In this document: positions 28,335-37,510 of the stretch, one piece after another | Position numbering within the stretch: the first letter of the stretch is position 1 | Layout of the letters: each line of letters opens with the position of its first letter | Origin: Chryseobacterium sp. JJR-5R | Lineage (GTDB): Bacteria; Bacteroidota; Bacteroidia; Flavobacteriales; Weeksellaceae | Reading direction: 5' to 3' | Assembly: GCF_034047335.1 (NCBI RefSeq) | Contig: NZ_CP139137.1 | Span: 1,054,001 to 1,118,000 of the forward strand | DNA length: 64,000 nucleotides | Translations under genes and position numbers: made by a program | The notes under the pieces: model-generated | What the model was told of the DNA's origin: nothing | The model's database searches: none | What the model saw: the letters and a program-made list of their open reading frames with translations, nothing else

Positions 28335-28842
28335 TTTTACCACCCTGGATTATTTAAAATCCGGAAATCAGAAACAGAAAAAAGCTCATGATGTTCTGAT
28401 GAAACATCAGGTTTTTGAAAAGCTGAAAAATTATTCACCTGTTTTGGCAGGAACGGTCCCGATTGAAATCGATACGGATACAAGCGATCTGGATGTCATC
28501 TGTCGGTTTAAGGATGAAGACAGTTTTACTGCACTCTTGCGTCGGTATTTTCAGGGCTATAGTGGTTTCAGCTTAAGAAAAATAACCGTTAGCGGTGAAA
28601 AATCGGTGGTTTCAAATTTCACAGTGGAAGGTTTTACTATTGAAATTTTTGCGCAGGATAAACTGCCGGCAGAACAGAATGCTTACCTGCACATGATGGC
28701 AGAATACAGGATATTACAGAAAAAAGGAGAAGAATTTAAACAGAAGATAAAAGAACTTAAGAAGAGAGGGATAAAGACGGAACCTGCTTTCGGCATGATG
28801 CTGGGCTTGGAAAACCCTTATGAAGATCTATTGAAATTTTAA
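28327..28842 (+). CDS. DUF4269 protein, nucleotidyltransferase-like
   Basis: 171 residues, one domain. The stretch LAGTVPIEIDTDTSDLDVIC is typical of DUF4269 and resembles the beta-turn with two acidic residues in the polymerase-beta nucleotidyltransferase fold. Residues IEIFAQDKL could supply a third acid. Enzyme activity is unproven. The start overlaps the end of the GSCFA gene and the next gene begins four bases later, so the three are translationally linked. Confidence 0.85.
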   Translation: MTDFTTLDYLKSGNQKQKKAHDVLMKHQVFEKLKNYSPVLAGTVPIEIDTDTSDLDVICRFKDEDSFTALLRRYFQGYSGFSLRKITVSGEKSVVSNFTVEGFTIEIFAQDKLPAEQNAYLHMMAEYRILQKKGEEFKQKIKELKKRGIKTEPAFGMMLGLENPYEDLLKF

Positions 28843-28846
28843 TGAA

Positions 28847-29614
28847 ATGATTGATACCCATACCCATTTATACGCGGAAGAATTTGATGAAGACAGAGCA
28901 GAAGCCATTCAGAGGGCTTTAGATAAAGGCATTACAGAATTTTACCTCCCGGCAATTGATTCGGAGTCGCATGAAAAAATGCTGCAGCTTGAAGCAGATT
29001 ATCCCGGACAGGTTTTCTCCATGATGGGGCTGCATCCCTGTTATGTAAAGCCTGAGAGCTGGGAAAAAGAACTTGAAACCGTTAATAAGTACCTGAATGA
29101 AAGGAATTTTCCGGCCATCGGAGAGATCGGGATTGATCTGTACTGGGATAAAACCACACTGGATATCCAGGTAAAGGCTTTTGAGCAGCAGATCGACTGG
29201 GCCATTGAAAAAGACCTGCCGATTGTAATTCATACCCGGGAAAGTTTTGATGAAACCTTTGAAGTCCTGGAAAGAAAAAAACATCCGAAGCTCCGGGGGA
29301 TCTTCCATTGTTTTTCAGGAAATATTGAACAGGCCAGGCATGCAGTGGATTTAAATTTCATCTTGGGAATCGGTGGCGTGGTAACGTTTAAGAATGGCAG
29401 GATTGACCAATTTTTAAGTGAAATCCCGTTGGATAAAATTGTACTTGAGACAGATTCTCCATATCTGGCGCCGGTTCCGCACAGAGGGAAAAGGAACGAA
29501 AGTTCATACCTTGATCTGGTAGCCGGAAAGCTGGTCAATATCTACAATAAAGATTTTGCTGAGATTGACAGGATCACTACGGAGAATGCGAAGAAACTGT
29601 TTGGGATTATATAG
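28847..29614 (+). CDS. TatD-family metal-dependent hydrolase
   Basis: TIM-barrel hydrolase; family members have 3'-5' DNase activity. The protein has 255 residues. It contains the N-terminal DTHTHLYAEEF, the glutamate in IGEIGIDLYWD, IVIHTRESFDE, the His in GIFHCFSG and the Asp of LETDSPYLAP, which are the expected metal ligands. Length and motifs are normal. Third gene of a compact operon that ends at a bidirectional terminator. Confidence 0.94.
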   Translation: MIDTHTHLYAEEFDEDRAEAIQRALDKGITEFYLPAIDSESHEKMLQLEADYPGQVFSMMGLHPCYVKPESWEKELETVNKYLNERNFPAIGEIGIDLYWDKTTLDIQVKAFEQQIDWAIEKDLPIVIHTRESFDETFEVLERKKHPKLRGIFHCFSGNIEQARHAVDLNFILGIGGVVTFKNGRIDQFLSEIPLDKIVLETDSPYLAPVPHRGKRNESSYLDLVAGKLVNIYNKDFAEIDRITTENAKKLFGII

Positions 29615-29626
29615 AACTAAAACTAT

Positions 29627-29651
29627 AAAGCCTTCCGGTAGGGAAGGCTTT
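29627..29651. terminator. bidirectional terminator between tatD and the RhlE-type helicase
   Basis: AAAGCCTTCC and GGAAGGCTTT form a 10-bp stem around GGTAG, with T on one side and A on the other. It serves two convergent genes. Confidence 0.75.
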
Positions 29652-29655
29652 AATT

Positions 29656-30915
29656 TTATTTTTTCCTGAAGAAACTGCTCTTATTTTTCGGCTTCTTGCT
29701 GTGATCAGATTTCTGCTGGCCTGCCGGTTTCGGCCTTGGCGTAAAAGGCTTGTTGTTTGAATCCCTCTTTTCCACCACCAGGTTATCCGTATGGAAAGGA
29801 TGGTTTTTCTCAACCGGAATTTTCATCCCGATCAACTTTTCAGTATCTTTTAGGTTCAGTAAATCCAGTCCGTCTACAAACGAAATTGAAGATCCTTCCG
29901 CCCCTGCACGTCCTGTTCTTCCGATCCTGTGAACATAGGTTTCAGCAACGTCTGAAAGTTCGTAATTGACAACATATTTAAGTTCATCGATATCAATACC
30001 TCTCGCGGCAATATCGGTAGCTACCAGAACACGGGTCCTTCCTGATTTAAAATTATTCAAAGCATTCTGCCTTGCATTCTGGGATTTGTTCCCGTGGATG
30101 GCTTCAGTAGAAATATTACTAGACTGCAATTTTCTGGCAATCTTGTCCGCACCGTGTTTTGTCCTGGAAAATACCAGCACGGAATCTGAAATGGTATTCT
30201 GTAAAATATGCGTCAGAAGGTCAAGTTTATTCTCTTTATCTACAAAATAAACAGCCTGCTTAATGGTTTCTGCCGTTGAAGAAATAGGAGTAACTGATAC
30301 TTTTATCGGATTATTTAAAATAGAATCGGCCAGCTTCTGGATTTCTGTCGGCATGGTGGCAGAGAAGAAAAGCGTCTGTCTTTTGGGCGGCAGAAGCTTG
30401 ATGATCCGTTTGACGTCGTGCACAAAGCCCATGTCAAGCATTCTGTCGGCTTCATCCAGTACAAAGATCTCAAGGTTTTTCAGGCTGATAATTCCCTGGG
30501 CAATAAAATCCAGCAGTCTCCCGGGAGTGGCTACCAGGATGTCAACGCCTTTTCTCAATGCTGTTTCCTGGCTTCCCTGTTTTACGCCCCCGAAAATAAC
30601 CAGTTTTTTTAAAGGCAGGTTTTTACCGTATGAATTAAAGCTTTCCTCGATCTGAATGGCCAGCTCTCTGGTCGGGGTAAGGATAAGTGCTTTGATATGG
30701 TTGTTCTTTGGCCCTTTTCTTTCCATAAGGTTCTGCAGGATAGGGATGGCGAAAGCTGCTGTTTTCCCCGTTCCCGTCTGGGCAGTACCCAACACGTCTC
30801 TGTGTTCAAGGATAGAAGGAATAGATTGTTCCTGGATAGGCGTAGGTTTTTCGTAACCTTCCTTTTGAAGCGCATCTAAAATGGGCTTAATAATGTTTAA
30901 GTCTGTAAATAACAA
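29656..30915 (-). CDS. DEAD-box RNA helicase, RhlE type
   Basis: RNA helicase of 419 residues. Motifs in order: GYEKPTPIQEQSIP (Q motif), AQTGTGKTAAFAIPIL, PTRELAIQ, TPGRLLDF, DEADRMLDMGF, SATMP, then ARGIDI and HRIGRTGRAG. The DEADRMLDMGF wording and a short basic C-tail (KPKNKSSFFRKK) fit the RhlE group, and no extra RNA-binding domain follows. A promoter at 31050 implies a leader of about 125 bases; long leaders are common on cold-responsive helicase genes, which is only suggestive here. Confidence 0.93.
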   Translation of the reverse strand: MLFTDLNIIKPILDALQKEGYEKPTPIQEQSIPSILEHRDVLGTAQTGTGKTAAFAIPILQNLMERKGPKNNHIKALILTPTRELAIQIEESFNSYGKNLPLKKLVIFGGVKQGSQETALRKGVDILVATPGRLLDFIAQGIISLKNLEIFVLDEADRMLDMGFVHDVKRIIKLLPPKRQTLFFSATMPTEIQKLADSILNNPIKVSVTPISSTAETIKQAVYFVDKENKLDLLTHILQNTISDSVLVFSRTKHGADKIARKLQSSNISTEAIHGNKSQNARQNALNNFKSGRTRVLVATDIAARGIDIDELKYVVNYELSDVAETYVHRIGRTGRAGAEGSSISFVDGLDLLNLKDTEKLIGMKIPVEKNHPFHTDNLVVEKRDSNNKPFTPRPKPAGQQKSDHSKKPKNKSSFFRKK

Positions 30916-31049
30916 AATTTAAATCGTGTATTAAAATAATGCGGTTGAAGCAGTATACTTCATCATTTTTAGCAGTTCTGCTAATTTTTTTAACAGAATT
31001 TTAAGTAAAATAGTTTACCGTCTGGCTGAGAATGCCGCGAAATATACTG

Positions 31050-31057
31050 CAAAGATA
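31050..31057 (-). promoter_or_regulatory. -7 element upstream of the RhlE-type helicase
   Basis: TATCTTTG followed by C on the minus strand; the transcript would carry a leader of about 125 bases. Confidence 0.5.
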
Positions 31058-31078
31058 GTCTAAATTATTTTAAAGTGA

Positions 31079-31567
31079 TTATTTAACTTTTGTCCACTGC
31101 TGATTCTTCCTTAAGTTTTCAAAAAACCGGTATAATTCCGAAAGCTTTTCACTTCCGCGTTTCCCGTAATCTTCAACATGCTTTGTTGTCCCGTCAGCAA
31201 ACCGGATTCGCAGATGGGATGACGGAAGATCAGAAATATTTTTTTCGCCATAGTTGTCTTTCAGGTTCTTTACGTTCAGGCCGTCTAACAGAGCAGTTAG
31301 TTTATTATAATCCGCTTCTTTAATTGTTCCTTTAAAAGTTCCTTCACGGGGATTGGAAAGATTGTCTTTTGAAGGCTGATCTCCAAAATTAAAATGCTCC
31401 GCTTCAAAAACGGCAGTCCGGTCCGGATTCACCGTCATTTTAAAAACAGGGCAAAACCCGAAACACGGCGTGGCTTCATATTCGATCACCGAATATTTGG
31501 AATTTCCTTTCTGTGCTGTGCATGAAAACAATAAGATAAATGCGCACAGGCCTAATAGATACTTCAT
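31079..31567 (-). CDS. DUF6438 lipoprotein
   Basis: 162 residues. Lipoprotein signal with Cys in LLFSCTAQ (about residue 16). The body has the family pattern YEATPCFGFCPVFKMTV with two close cysteines, then a strand-rich region and the conserved HLRIRFADGTTKHVEDYG. Role unknown; such small lipoproteins are widespread in Flavobacteriia. It is close to a broken outer-membrane protein gene on the same strand, 43 bases away. Confidence 0.85.
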   Translation of the reverse strand: MKYLLGLCAFILLFSCTAQKGNSKYSVIEYEATPCFGFCPVFKMTVNPDRTAVFEAEHFNFGDQPSKDNLSNPREGTFKGTIKEADYNKLTALLDGLNVKNLKDNYGEKNISDLPSSHLRIRFADGTTKHVEDYGKRGSEKLSELYRFFENLRKNQQWTKVK

Positions 31568-31610
31568 AACTTATATTTTGCCGTATCCATCAATAAGCGT
31601 TCCAACAGAC

Positions 31611-32272
31611 CTATTGAAAGCGATATCCGATACCAGCCTGTAAAAAGCCCATTTTTGTCGGTAAGCCGCCTTTTTTATTCACTTCAATAAAATTGAAATG
31701 GTATCTGGCATCAGCAAAGAAATGATCATTAATTTTGTATTCTGAGCCTAAGAAAGGAAATAGATTCAGGGACTTGATATTGTCAAAGTTTCCGGATGTT
31801 GCACCGTTTACCATCTGTCCGGTTTTACCTTTTCAGAAATATTAAATCCGAAATTCATCCCTGCTGAAGCCGATAATGCAGGAATAAAATAATATTTAAC
31901 AGAGATCGGGATCTGAAGCTGCGTCAGTTGATAATCAAACTGTATGCTTCCCCTTTCTATAACGCCGGAATCTGTAAAATCAACTACCGGGAAATCCTGC
32001 TTTCCGCCAAGCCGGGTGTAAAGTGCTTCTGCCTGGATGCTTACTTTTGATGACACAGGCTGTTCGGCAACAATTCCTGCATAGAAATAAGATTTGGAAT
32101 CGAGTTTGTTCTCGGAAAATTTCATGCCGGACAAAGCGTACCCGCCTTTAATTCCAAAGCTCATTTCGGTGGCGCGGTCATCTGAGCCTGTTTTTGTGCT
32201 TTGCTGTGTTTCCTGTGCCTGTACAATGGCTGAAATTGCGGATAATGTAATCAGTAAAAAGTTTTTTTTCAT
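31611..32272 (-). pseudogene. PorT-like outer-membrane beta-barrel protein with a frameshift
   Basis: The first part starts at 32272 with a signal peptide (AISAIVQAQ) and runs as barrel strands (MSFGIKGGYALSGM, ALYTRLGG, YYFIPALSASAGMNFGFNIS) to a stop at 31808. The second frame resumes with MVNGATSGNFDN and ends in a typical barrel terminus AGIGYRFQ. Adding one A to the AAAA run at about 31827-31830 would join them (KVKTGQMVNGATSG). Rejoined, it has about 220 residues. It may be a true mutation or a homopolymer sequencing error. Confidence 0.75.
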
Positions 32273-32389
32273 GGTTTTAATTGTATGGTTTGATTTTTTA
32301 TGAGAATAAAAAAAGTACACGGATGAACAGTGTACTTAATATATTTTAATCATCGCTTAACTTCAATCATCGCTTAACGGTTATCTGTA

Positions 32390-33373
32390 TTATCCGTGCA
32401 GCTGCTTCCAGATGGCATCCTTCAGTTCTACAAGGCCTTCTCCTGTAATGCCTGAGAAAAACAGCGGCTGTTTGTTTTCAGGGAATTCTGTGGCGATTTC
32501 CTTTTTCAGTTCCTCGTCCAGCAAATCGGATTTTGAAATGGAAACAATGAAATCTTTATCCAGTAATTCAGGGTTGTATTCCTTCAGTTCATTCTCAAGG
32601 ATTTTAAATTCCTGGAAATGGTGCTCGGAGTCTGCCGGAATCAGGAATAATAAGATGGAATTTCTTTCAATATGCCTTAAGAAACGGTGTCCCAGCCCTT
32701 TTCCTTCAGCCGCCCCTTCAATAATCCCCGGAATATCGGCCATTACGAAAGATTTGTAGTTCCGGTAATCCACGATTCCCAGATTCGGGGTTAAAGTGGT
32801 AAATGCGTAATCCGCAATTTTAGGCTTTGCAGCAGAAACCGCAGAGAGGAGGGTGGATTTTCCGGCATTCGGGAACCCGACAAGCCCTACATCCGCTAAA
32901 ATCTTAAGCTCAAAGACCACATAGCCTTCCTGCCCGTCCATTCCCGGTTGGGCAAACCTGGGCGTCTGGTTGGTGGAAGATTTGAAATGCTCATTTCCTT
33001 TTCCTCCTTTTCCTCCTTCCATCAGGATGATTTCCTGGCCGTCTTCCATAATTTCGCCGATGATTTCCCCTTCTTCATTTTTAGCGATGGTCCCGATCGG
33101 AACTTCAATGTAGACATCCGCTCCGTACGCTCCCGTTAACTGGTTTTTTCCGCCGCCCTCGCCGCGTTCAGCTTTTACGTGCCGGGTATAACGCAGGGGA
33201 AGCAATGTCCATTCCTGGGCATTTCCTTTCATGATCACATGGCCGCCGCGTCCGCCGTCACCACCGTCCGGGCCGCCCTTCGGGATATATTTTTCCCGGC
33301 GGAGATGCGCAGAACCTGCACCGCCATGGCCGCTTTTACAATGAATTTTAACGTAATCTACAAAATTTGACAT
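32390..33373 (-). CDS. obgE: Obg-family GTPase ObgE/CgtA
   Basis: Ribosome-assembly and stress GTPase, 327 residues. The N-terminal glycine-rich Obg fold ([30 protein letters not shown]) is followed by the G domain: [11 protein letters not shown] (G1), [10 protein letters not shown] with DxPG (G3), and the G4/G5 region SKSDL and SGITGEG. No extra C-terminal domain, as usual in Bacteroidetes. Last of three minus-strand genes with adk and hpt, which may share a transcript. Confidence 0.96.
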   Translation of the reverse strand: MSNFVDYVKIHCKSGHGGAGSAHLRREKYIPKGGPDGGDGGRGGHVIMKGNAQEWTLLPLRYTRHVKAERGEGGGKNQLTGAYGADVYIEVPIGTIAKNEEGEIIGEIMEDGQEIILMEGGKGGKGNEHFKSSTNQTPRFAQPGMDGQEGYVVFELKILADVGLVGFPNAGKSTLLSAVSAAKPKIADYAFTTLTPNLGIVDYRNYKSFVMADIPGIIEGAAEGKGLGHRFLRHIERNSILLFLIPADSEHHFQEFKILENELKEYNPELLDKDFIVSISKSDLLDEELKKEIATEFPENKQPLFFSGITGEGLVELKDAIWKQLHG

Positions 33374-33454
33374 TTCTTATAATTAGGAGTTATGAGTTAT
33401 GAAGCATGAGGCATGAATTGTAAGAAATTATAACTCATCACCCATAACTTTTAA

Positions 33455-34033
33455 CTATTTTACTTTTTCTACCTCAGCAAACAGCTTTTCGGAAATCCCG
33501 CTGATATCCCCAACGCCGTTGATCTCAACATACTTTCCCTGTTTTTTGTACAGCTCAGCTACTTCTGCTGTTTTTGTGTAGTATTCTTTTATCCGGTTTT
33601 CAATGATCTCAACATTGCTGTCATCTGATCTCCCGCTGACTTCGCCTCTTTTCAGCAGCCTTTCCACTAAAATCCGGTCTTCAACAACCAGGGAAAGACA
33701 GACATCGATCTCGTCATTCAGTTCTTCCTTTACGATTTTTTCCAGGGCTTCCGTCTGGACGGCAGTCCTTGGATATCCGTCAAAGATAAATCCTGCCGCA
33801 TCGCTCGGTTTTCTGATTTCGTCAATCAGCATATCCGTGGTTACCTGATCCGGTACCAGTTCTCCCTTGTCGATATACGACTTTGCCAGTTTTCCAAGTT
33901 CAGTATCATTTTTCATGTTGAATCTGAAAAGGTCGCCTGTCGAGATCTGCTTTAAATTGAATTTCTCGATCAGATTTTGTGCTTGTGTACCTTTTCCGCT
34001 TCCCGGAGGTCCGAACAGAACAATGTTTATCAT
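33455..34033 (-). CDS. adk: adenylate kinase
   Basis: Interconverts ATP + AMP and 2 ADP. The P-loop FGPPGSGKGTQAQNL lies at the N-terminus, then STGDLFR and DGYPRTAVQTEAL for AMP binding. The lid is short (ERLLKRGEVSGRSDD) with no zinc-binding cysteines. The 192 residues make this the short-lid form common in Flavobacteriia. It lies between hpt and obgE on the same strand. Confidence 0.96.
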   Translation of the reverse strand: MINIVLFGPPGSGKGTQAQNLIEKFNLKQISTGDLFRFNMKNDTELGKLAKSYIDKGELVPDQVTTDMLIDEIRKPSDAAGFIFDGYPRTAVQTEALEKIVKEELNDEIDVCLSLVVEDRILVERLLKRGEVSGRSDDSNVEIIENRIKEYYTKTAEVAELYKKQGKYVEINGVGDISGISEKLFAEVEKVK

Positions 34034-34158
34034 AATGTTAGTGATGCTGTAAGCTTTAAGCGGTACGCTGCAGGCTTTTCAGCTTTTTCAGTTAATATTT
34101 CTTTTTACTTAGATCTAATTTAAAAGCCCAAAGCCGAAGCTAAAAGCTCATAACTATT

Positions 34159-34713
34159 TTAATGGTTGATCTGCCCGTCAGACAGCTGATATAAATTCGG
34201 TAGGTTCCTTCCCAGTTCATCGTAATCAAGGCCGTAACCCAGAACAAACTTGTTGGGTATTTCTTTCCCGATATAATCCAGTTTGAAATCTTTCTTGTAT
34301 ACTTCAGGTTTCAGAAGGAATGAAGCTATTTTTACAGATTTCGGACGCTGGGTCTCATTAAAATATTTAAAGAGGCTTTCCACCGTATTTCCCGTATCTA
34401 CAATATCTTCCACAAGAATGATGTGGCGGTCTTTTACGTCTTTCGTCAGTTCCATTTTCTGGTAAACGATCCCCGTGGATTCCGTGCCTGCATAAGAGCT
34501 CATCTGTATAAAAGCGATCTCACAAGGCCCCGGATAATGCTTCAGAAGGTCTGAGAAGAACATGATCACTCCGTTCAGCACCCCAATGAAAACAGGAACT
34601 TCGTCCTTGTAATCTTCATGAATTTTCAAAGCGGTTGCTTTTACAATCTCCTGAATTTCGGCATCCTCTAAATAAGGAACAAAAGTTTTATCGTGAACTT
34701 TAATACTTTCCAT
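34159..34713 (-). CDS. hpt: hypoxanthine phosphoribosyltransferase
   Basis: Purine salvage: hypoxanthine or guanine plus PRPP gives IMP or GMP. The PRPP-binding motif is ILVEDIVDTGNTV, with the upstream FIGVLNGVIMF and the downstream KFVLGYGLDYDELGRNLP typical of this enzyme. It has 184 residues from the ATG at 34713. The in-frame TTG at 34734 belongs to the promoter TAACTTTG and is rejected as a start. First gene of the hpt-adk-obgE run. Confidence 0.95.
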   Translation of the reverse strand: MESIKVHDKTFVPYLEDAEIQEIVKATALKIHEDYKDEVPVFIGVLNGVIMFFSDLLKHYPGPCEIAFIQMSSYAGTESTGIVYQKMELTKDVKDRHIILVEDIVDTGNTVESLFKYFNETQRPKSVKIASFLLKPEVYKKDFKLDYIGKEIPNKFVLGYGLDYDELGRNLPNLYQLSDGQINH

Positions 34714-34731
34714 AAAATTTTTAGTAGGCGG

Positions 34732-34739
34732 CAAAGTTA
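34732..34739 (-). promoter_or_regulatory. -7 element of hpt
   Basis: TAACTTTG followed by C on the minus strand, about 20 bases before the ATG at 34713. Confidence 0.55.
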
Positions 34740-35470
34740 CGGATTTTTGACGGAAATATTTTCGTGTTTATTTTCATATCCATAAAATAAGGGATATTGG
34801 GTGTATTCTTTTTTATCTGACCTGATTTCCAGTGAATATTTTTTGCAGATACCGCAATTCCTGTTATTCCGAAAAGGCAGCAATCTTAACGATGATGTCT
34901 GTAACCTGCGGCTGGAATGTTTATCTGTTCGGTTATCAACACTTACCATACAGCAGCGGAAATTCTGAGTGATTATTGACGGGCGGCTACATCAACAGCA
35001 CAATTTCCCTAGCCCGGATTGCAGCGGCATCCTTTTTCTGGACAGGCTTTGGAAAAAAGCTTTGGCGAAAAAGATACAGCGGAAAGCCGGAAACAGCTCC
35101 TGAAAACGGATGCTAATTAATTACTGTGAAAATTATTCTTTCAAAATGACAAAATTGTGTGATTTCAAAACGAAAAAAAGAATTCCATTATCTTTTCCTT
35201 TCACAAATCCCAAAATAAAAACAATGCAGAATACAGTTTCTTTCAGATATAACAGAACAATAACAACCGGTTATTGAAGCCTAGCCCTAATTAATTCTGT
35301 CAACTTAACAATACCGGATCACACAAAAACCGATTCCGGCCGGAAACAACAGTACGGAAAATCCTAAGTATAAAATTTTGTAGAAAAATATCTACAATGC
35401 TGATAATCAAAATTATATAAACAATAAGTAATTTTGTAGAATATCATTTAAACACATTTAACACACAGAT
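34740..35470. other. gene-free interval upstream of the leucine-rich protein gene
   Basis: No credible gene is seen on either strand. It holds copy B of the dispersed repeat. A 10-base direct repeat CTAATTAATT occurs at 35113 and 35287, and the stretch just before the second copy (CTAGCCCTAA) resembles the end of the repeat. The last 100 bases are AT-rich and precede the ATG at 35471; no clean TAnnTTTG was found there. Confidence 0.5.
35007..35105 (-). repeat. copy B of a dispersed structured repeat
   Basis: On the minus strand it starts CAGGAGCTGTTTCC, has GCTTTCCGCTG, an interior GCC/GGC-rich hairpin and AAAAAGGATGCC, and ends CAATCCGGGCTAGGG. Ends match copy A at 10008-10080 almost base for base, while the centre differs in length and sequence. 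Not coding. Confidence 0.6.
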
Positions 35471-37141
35471 ATGAAAAATCAATTTTATTTATTAGCCCTG
35501 CTTATCATATTCGGGCAGCAAATTTCAGCTCAAAATATCAGCATTTCGGATGTAAATTTTAAGAACAAAATTCTTTCTTCAAATCCGGGAAATACGGTCG
35601 CAAAAAATTTAGCCGGAAACTACTTTTCTGTTGATATGAACGGAGACGGTGAGATACAGCAGAGTGAGGCATCACAGGTTAAAAGCCTCGACTTAAGCTC
35701 TTCAAATATTTCTTCCATGGCTGAAATAACTGATTTTATAAATTTAGAAATGCTTGCCTGCAATAATAACAATATCGACAAACTATATCTCAGCAGTATG
35801 AACTCTATAAAATGGGTAAATGCATCATATAATAATTTAAATAACGGTGGGATAAGCGTAGGCCCCAATATAGAGTATATTGACCTGCACAATGTGTCTT
35901 TAAGTCCGGGTGAATTAAATCTGAGCAATAAAAATAAGCTTTCATACCTTAACTTACAAAACAGTGATATTTATGATCTGAATTGCAGTAATAGCAAGTT
36001 AACAACTTTGCTGCTGAATGGTTGCAGCAATCTTCATGTGTTGAACTGCAGTAATAACCTTTTAACATCTTTGGATCTCAGCGGGCTGAACATAACGGGA
36101 GAAGCATATTATCTTGGTTCCGGGCCGGGAACCCTCACTTCCTATAAGGGAGGTGTGGATTGTAGTCATAATAATCTTACAAGCTTAAATATTAATAACC
36201 TCACTACTAATTTTTTAAACTGCAGTTACAATAATTTAGGACTTTTAAATGCCACAAGTCTAACGCTGGTTAAAATGCCTACTGTACATGTATACGAAAT
36301 TCCTGAACCCAGCATTTACTTTGACTGCAGTCATAATCAGCTGACTTCCTTATTAACAAACGGTTCTTTTATTGTTCAATATTTTGATTGTAGTTATAAT
36401 AATTTAAATACACTCAATATTCCAAATATTGTAACCCAGTTTTTCAGCTGTAATAACAATAACCTAACCTCTCTGAATATCAGTAACTCTTCAAAAATAA
36501 ATAGTCTAAATCTTAGTCATAACCTGCTGACTTCTTTTGTGAGCCCAGCGTTGCCTGAAGTAGATAATCCATATGCATTTGCAGATATTTATAACAGCAC
36601 CCGTGCTCTTAACTGCAGTGATAATCAACTCACATTTTTAGATTTAAATAATACACAAATTATTTCAGTCAATGCTTCAAATAATAACATCAATACATTG
36701 CTCATCAAGAATGGAATTTTCAATGAATTTATTAATTTACAGAACAATTTGAATATTGAATTCGTTTGTGCAGATAATATTCCGTTAGATTCTTCCAGTC
36801 CATCTTATACCGAAGTCAATTATTACCAAGACATGCTTCCGGGAGCTACAGTAGGATCTGACTGTAATAACATAGTCCTGGCAACTGATGTAAGTAACCT
36901 GGTAAAAGAAAATATAAAGATCTACCCAAATCCTTCAAAAGATTTTATAAATATCAGTGCAGATTCAATAATTAAATCTATAGAAATTTATGATGTTCAG
37001 GGAAGGGTTGTTAAAGCCATTTCCGGGAATAATTCCAAAATAGTAAGAGTAGAAATAGAAAATATAAGTGTAGGGATATATATACTCAAGGCGGTCACTG
37101 AAAAGGGCAGTTTCACTGAAAAAATTCATAAGATTCAATAA
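35471..37141 (+). CDS. secreted leucine-rich-repeat protein with type IX sorting domain
   Basis: Secreted or surface-attached by the type IX system. Signal peptide about residues 1-20 (ends ISAQ). An EF-hand-like DMNGDGEIQQSE at about residue 55 begins the repeat region. About fifteen irregular leucine-rich repeats follow, built on the unit LNCSxNxLTSLDLS with Cys-Ser at a fixed place. A C-terminal sorting domain covers roughly the last 80 residues (IKIYPNPSKDFINIS ... GIYILKAVTEKG). The gene is visibly more AT-rich than its neighbours and sits in a pocket of decayed genes, so recent acquisition is possible. Ligand unknown. Confidence 0.9.
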   Translation: MKNQFYLLALLIIFGQQISAQNISISDVNFKNKILSSNPGNTVAKNLAGNYFSVDMNGDGEIQQSEASQVKSLDLSSSNISSMAEITDFINLEMLACNNNNIDKLYLSSMNSIKWVNASYNNLNNGGISVGPNIEYIDLHNVSLSPGELNLSNKNKLSYLNLQNSDIYDLNCSNSKLTTLLLNGCSNLHVLNCSNNLLTSLDLSGLNITGEAYYLGSGPGTLTSYKGGVDCSHNNLTSLNINNLTTNFLNCSYNNLGLLNATSLTLVKMPTVHVYEIPEPSIYFDCSHNQLTSLLTNGSFIVQYFDCSYNNLNTLNIPNIVTQFFSCNNNNLTSLNISNSSKINSLNLSHNLLTSFVSPALPEVDNPYAFADIYNSTRALNCSDNQLTFLDLNNTQIISVNASNNNINTLLIKNGIFNEFINLQNNLNIEFVCADNIPLDSSSPSYTEVNYYQDMLPGATVGSDCNNIVLATDVSNLVKENIKIYPNPSKDFINISADSIIKSIEIYDVQGRVVKAISGNNSKIVRVEIENISVGIYILKAVTEKGSFTEKIHKIQ

Positions 37142-37170
37142 TCTGATAAGTATTTTAATATGATATAATA

Positions 37171-37212
37171 AATAAACAGGCTGTCCAAATTTTAGACAGC
37201 CTGTTTATTTAT
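37171..37212 (+). terminator. terminator after the leucine-rich protein gene
   Basis: Perfect 15-bp stem AATAAACAGGCTGTC with its complement and a nine-base loop; T-rich afterwards. Confidence 0.7.
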
Positions 37213-37241
37213 TGAAATTAAGATGAGATTAATATTGATAA

Positions 37242-37409
37242 CCCGATATGATTATTCCTGATAACCCGGCAACTGATTCAGACCTCTAAAATATAGAAAT
37301 TCTTACCGATTCTGTTAAGGATTATCGTGGAACTGTGGCGGTAATTTCCCATGATGAGATGTTTTTAAGGGCGATTAGTATAATAAATGAGATTATTTTT
37401 ACAGAGTAA
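37242..37409 (+). pseudogene. remnant of an ABC-F ATPase (C-terminal end)
   Basis: In one frame this reads MIIPDNPATDSDL, a stop (TAA at 37287), then NIEILTDSVKDYRGTVAVIS and HDEMFLRAIS, ending at TAA 37407. This matches the region from Walker B (LDEPTNHLD) to the switch His in VISHDEMF of ABC-F proteins. The signature itself has decayed (DNPATDSD in place of DEPTNHLD). No upstream part remains. ABC-F proteins protect ribosomes or regulate translation; this one is dead. Confidence 0.65.
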
Positions 37410-37420
37410 TTGAGAATTTC

Positions 37421-37455
37421 TAAACCTCACGGGTTTAAAAAACCCGTGAGGTTTA
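37421..37455. repeat. 16-bp perfect palindromic hairpin
   Basis: TAAACCTCACGGGTTT and its exact complement around AAA. It follows the ABC-F remnant. Perfect on both strands; could act as a terminator or be a small dispersed palindrome. Confidence 0.6.
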
Positions 37456-37510
37456 ATAGTTGAAACCTTTGGGATAATCCCGCATGATGAATTGATTGAT
37501 AAAATTACTG

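Noticed and set aside
34737..34949. Minus-strand open frame of 70 residues before hpt
   Set aside because: Overlaps the hpt promoter and has no ribosome site; its peptide resembles no family and the region is intergenic in character.
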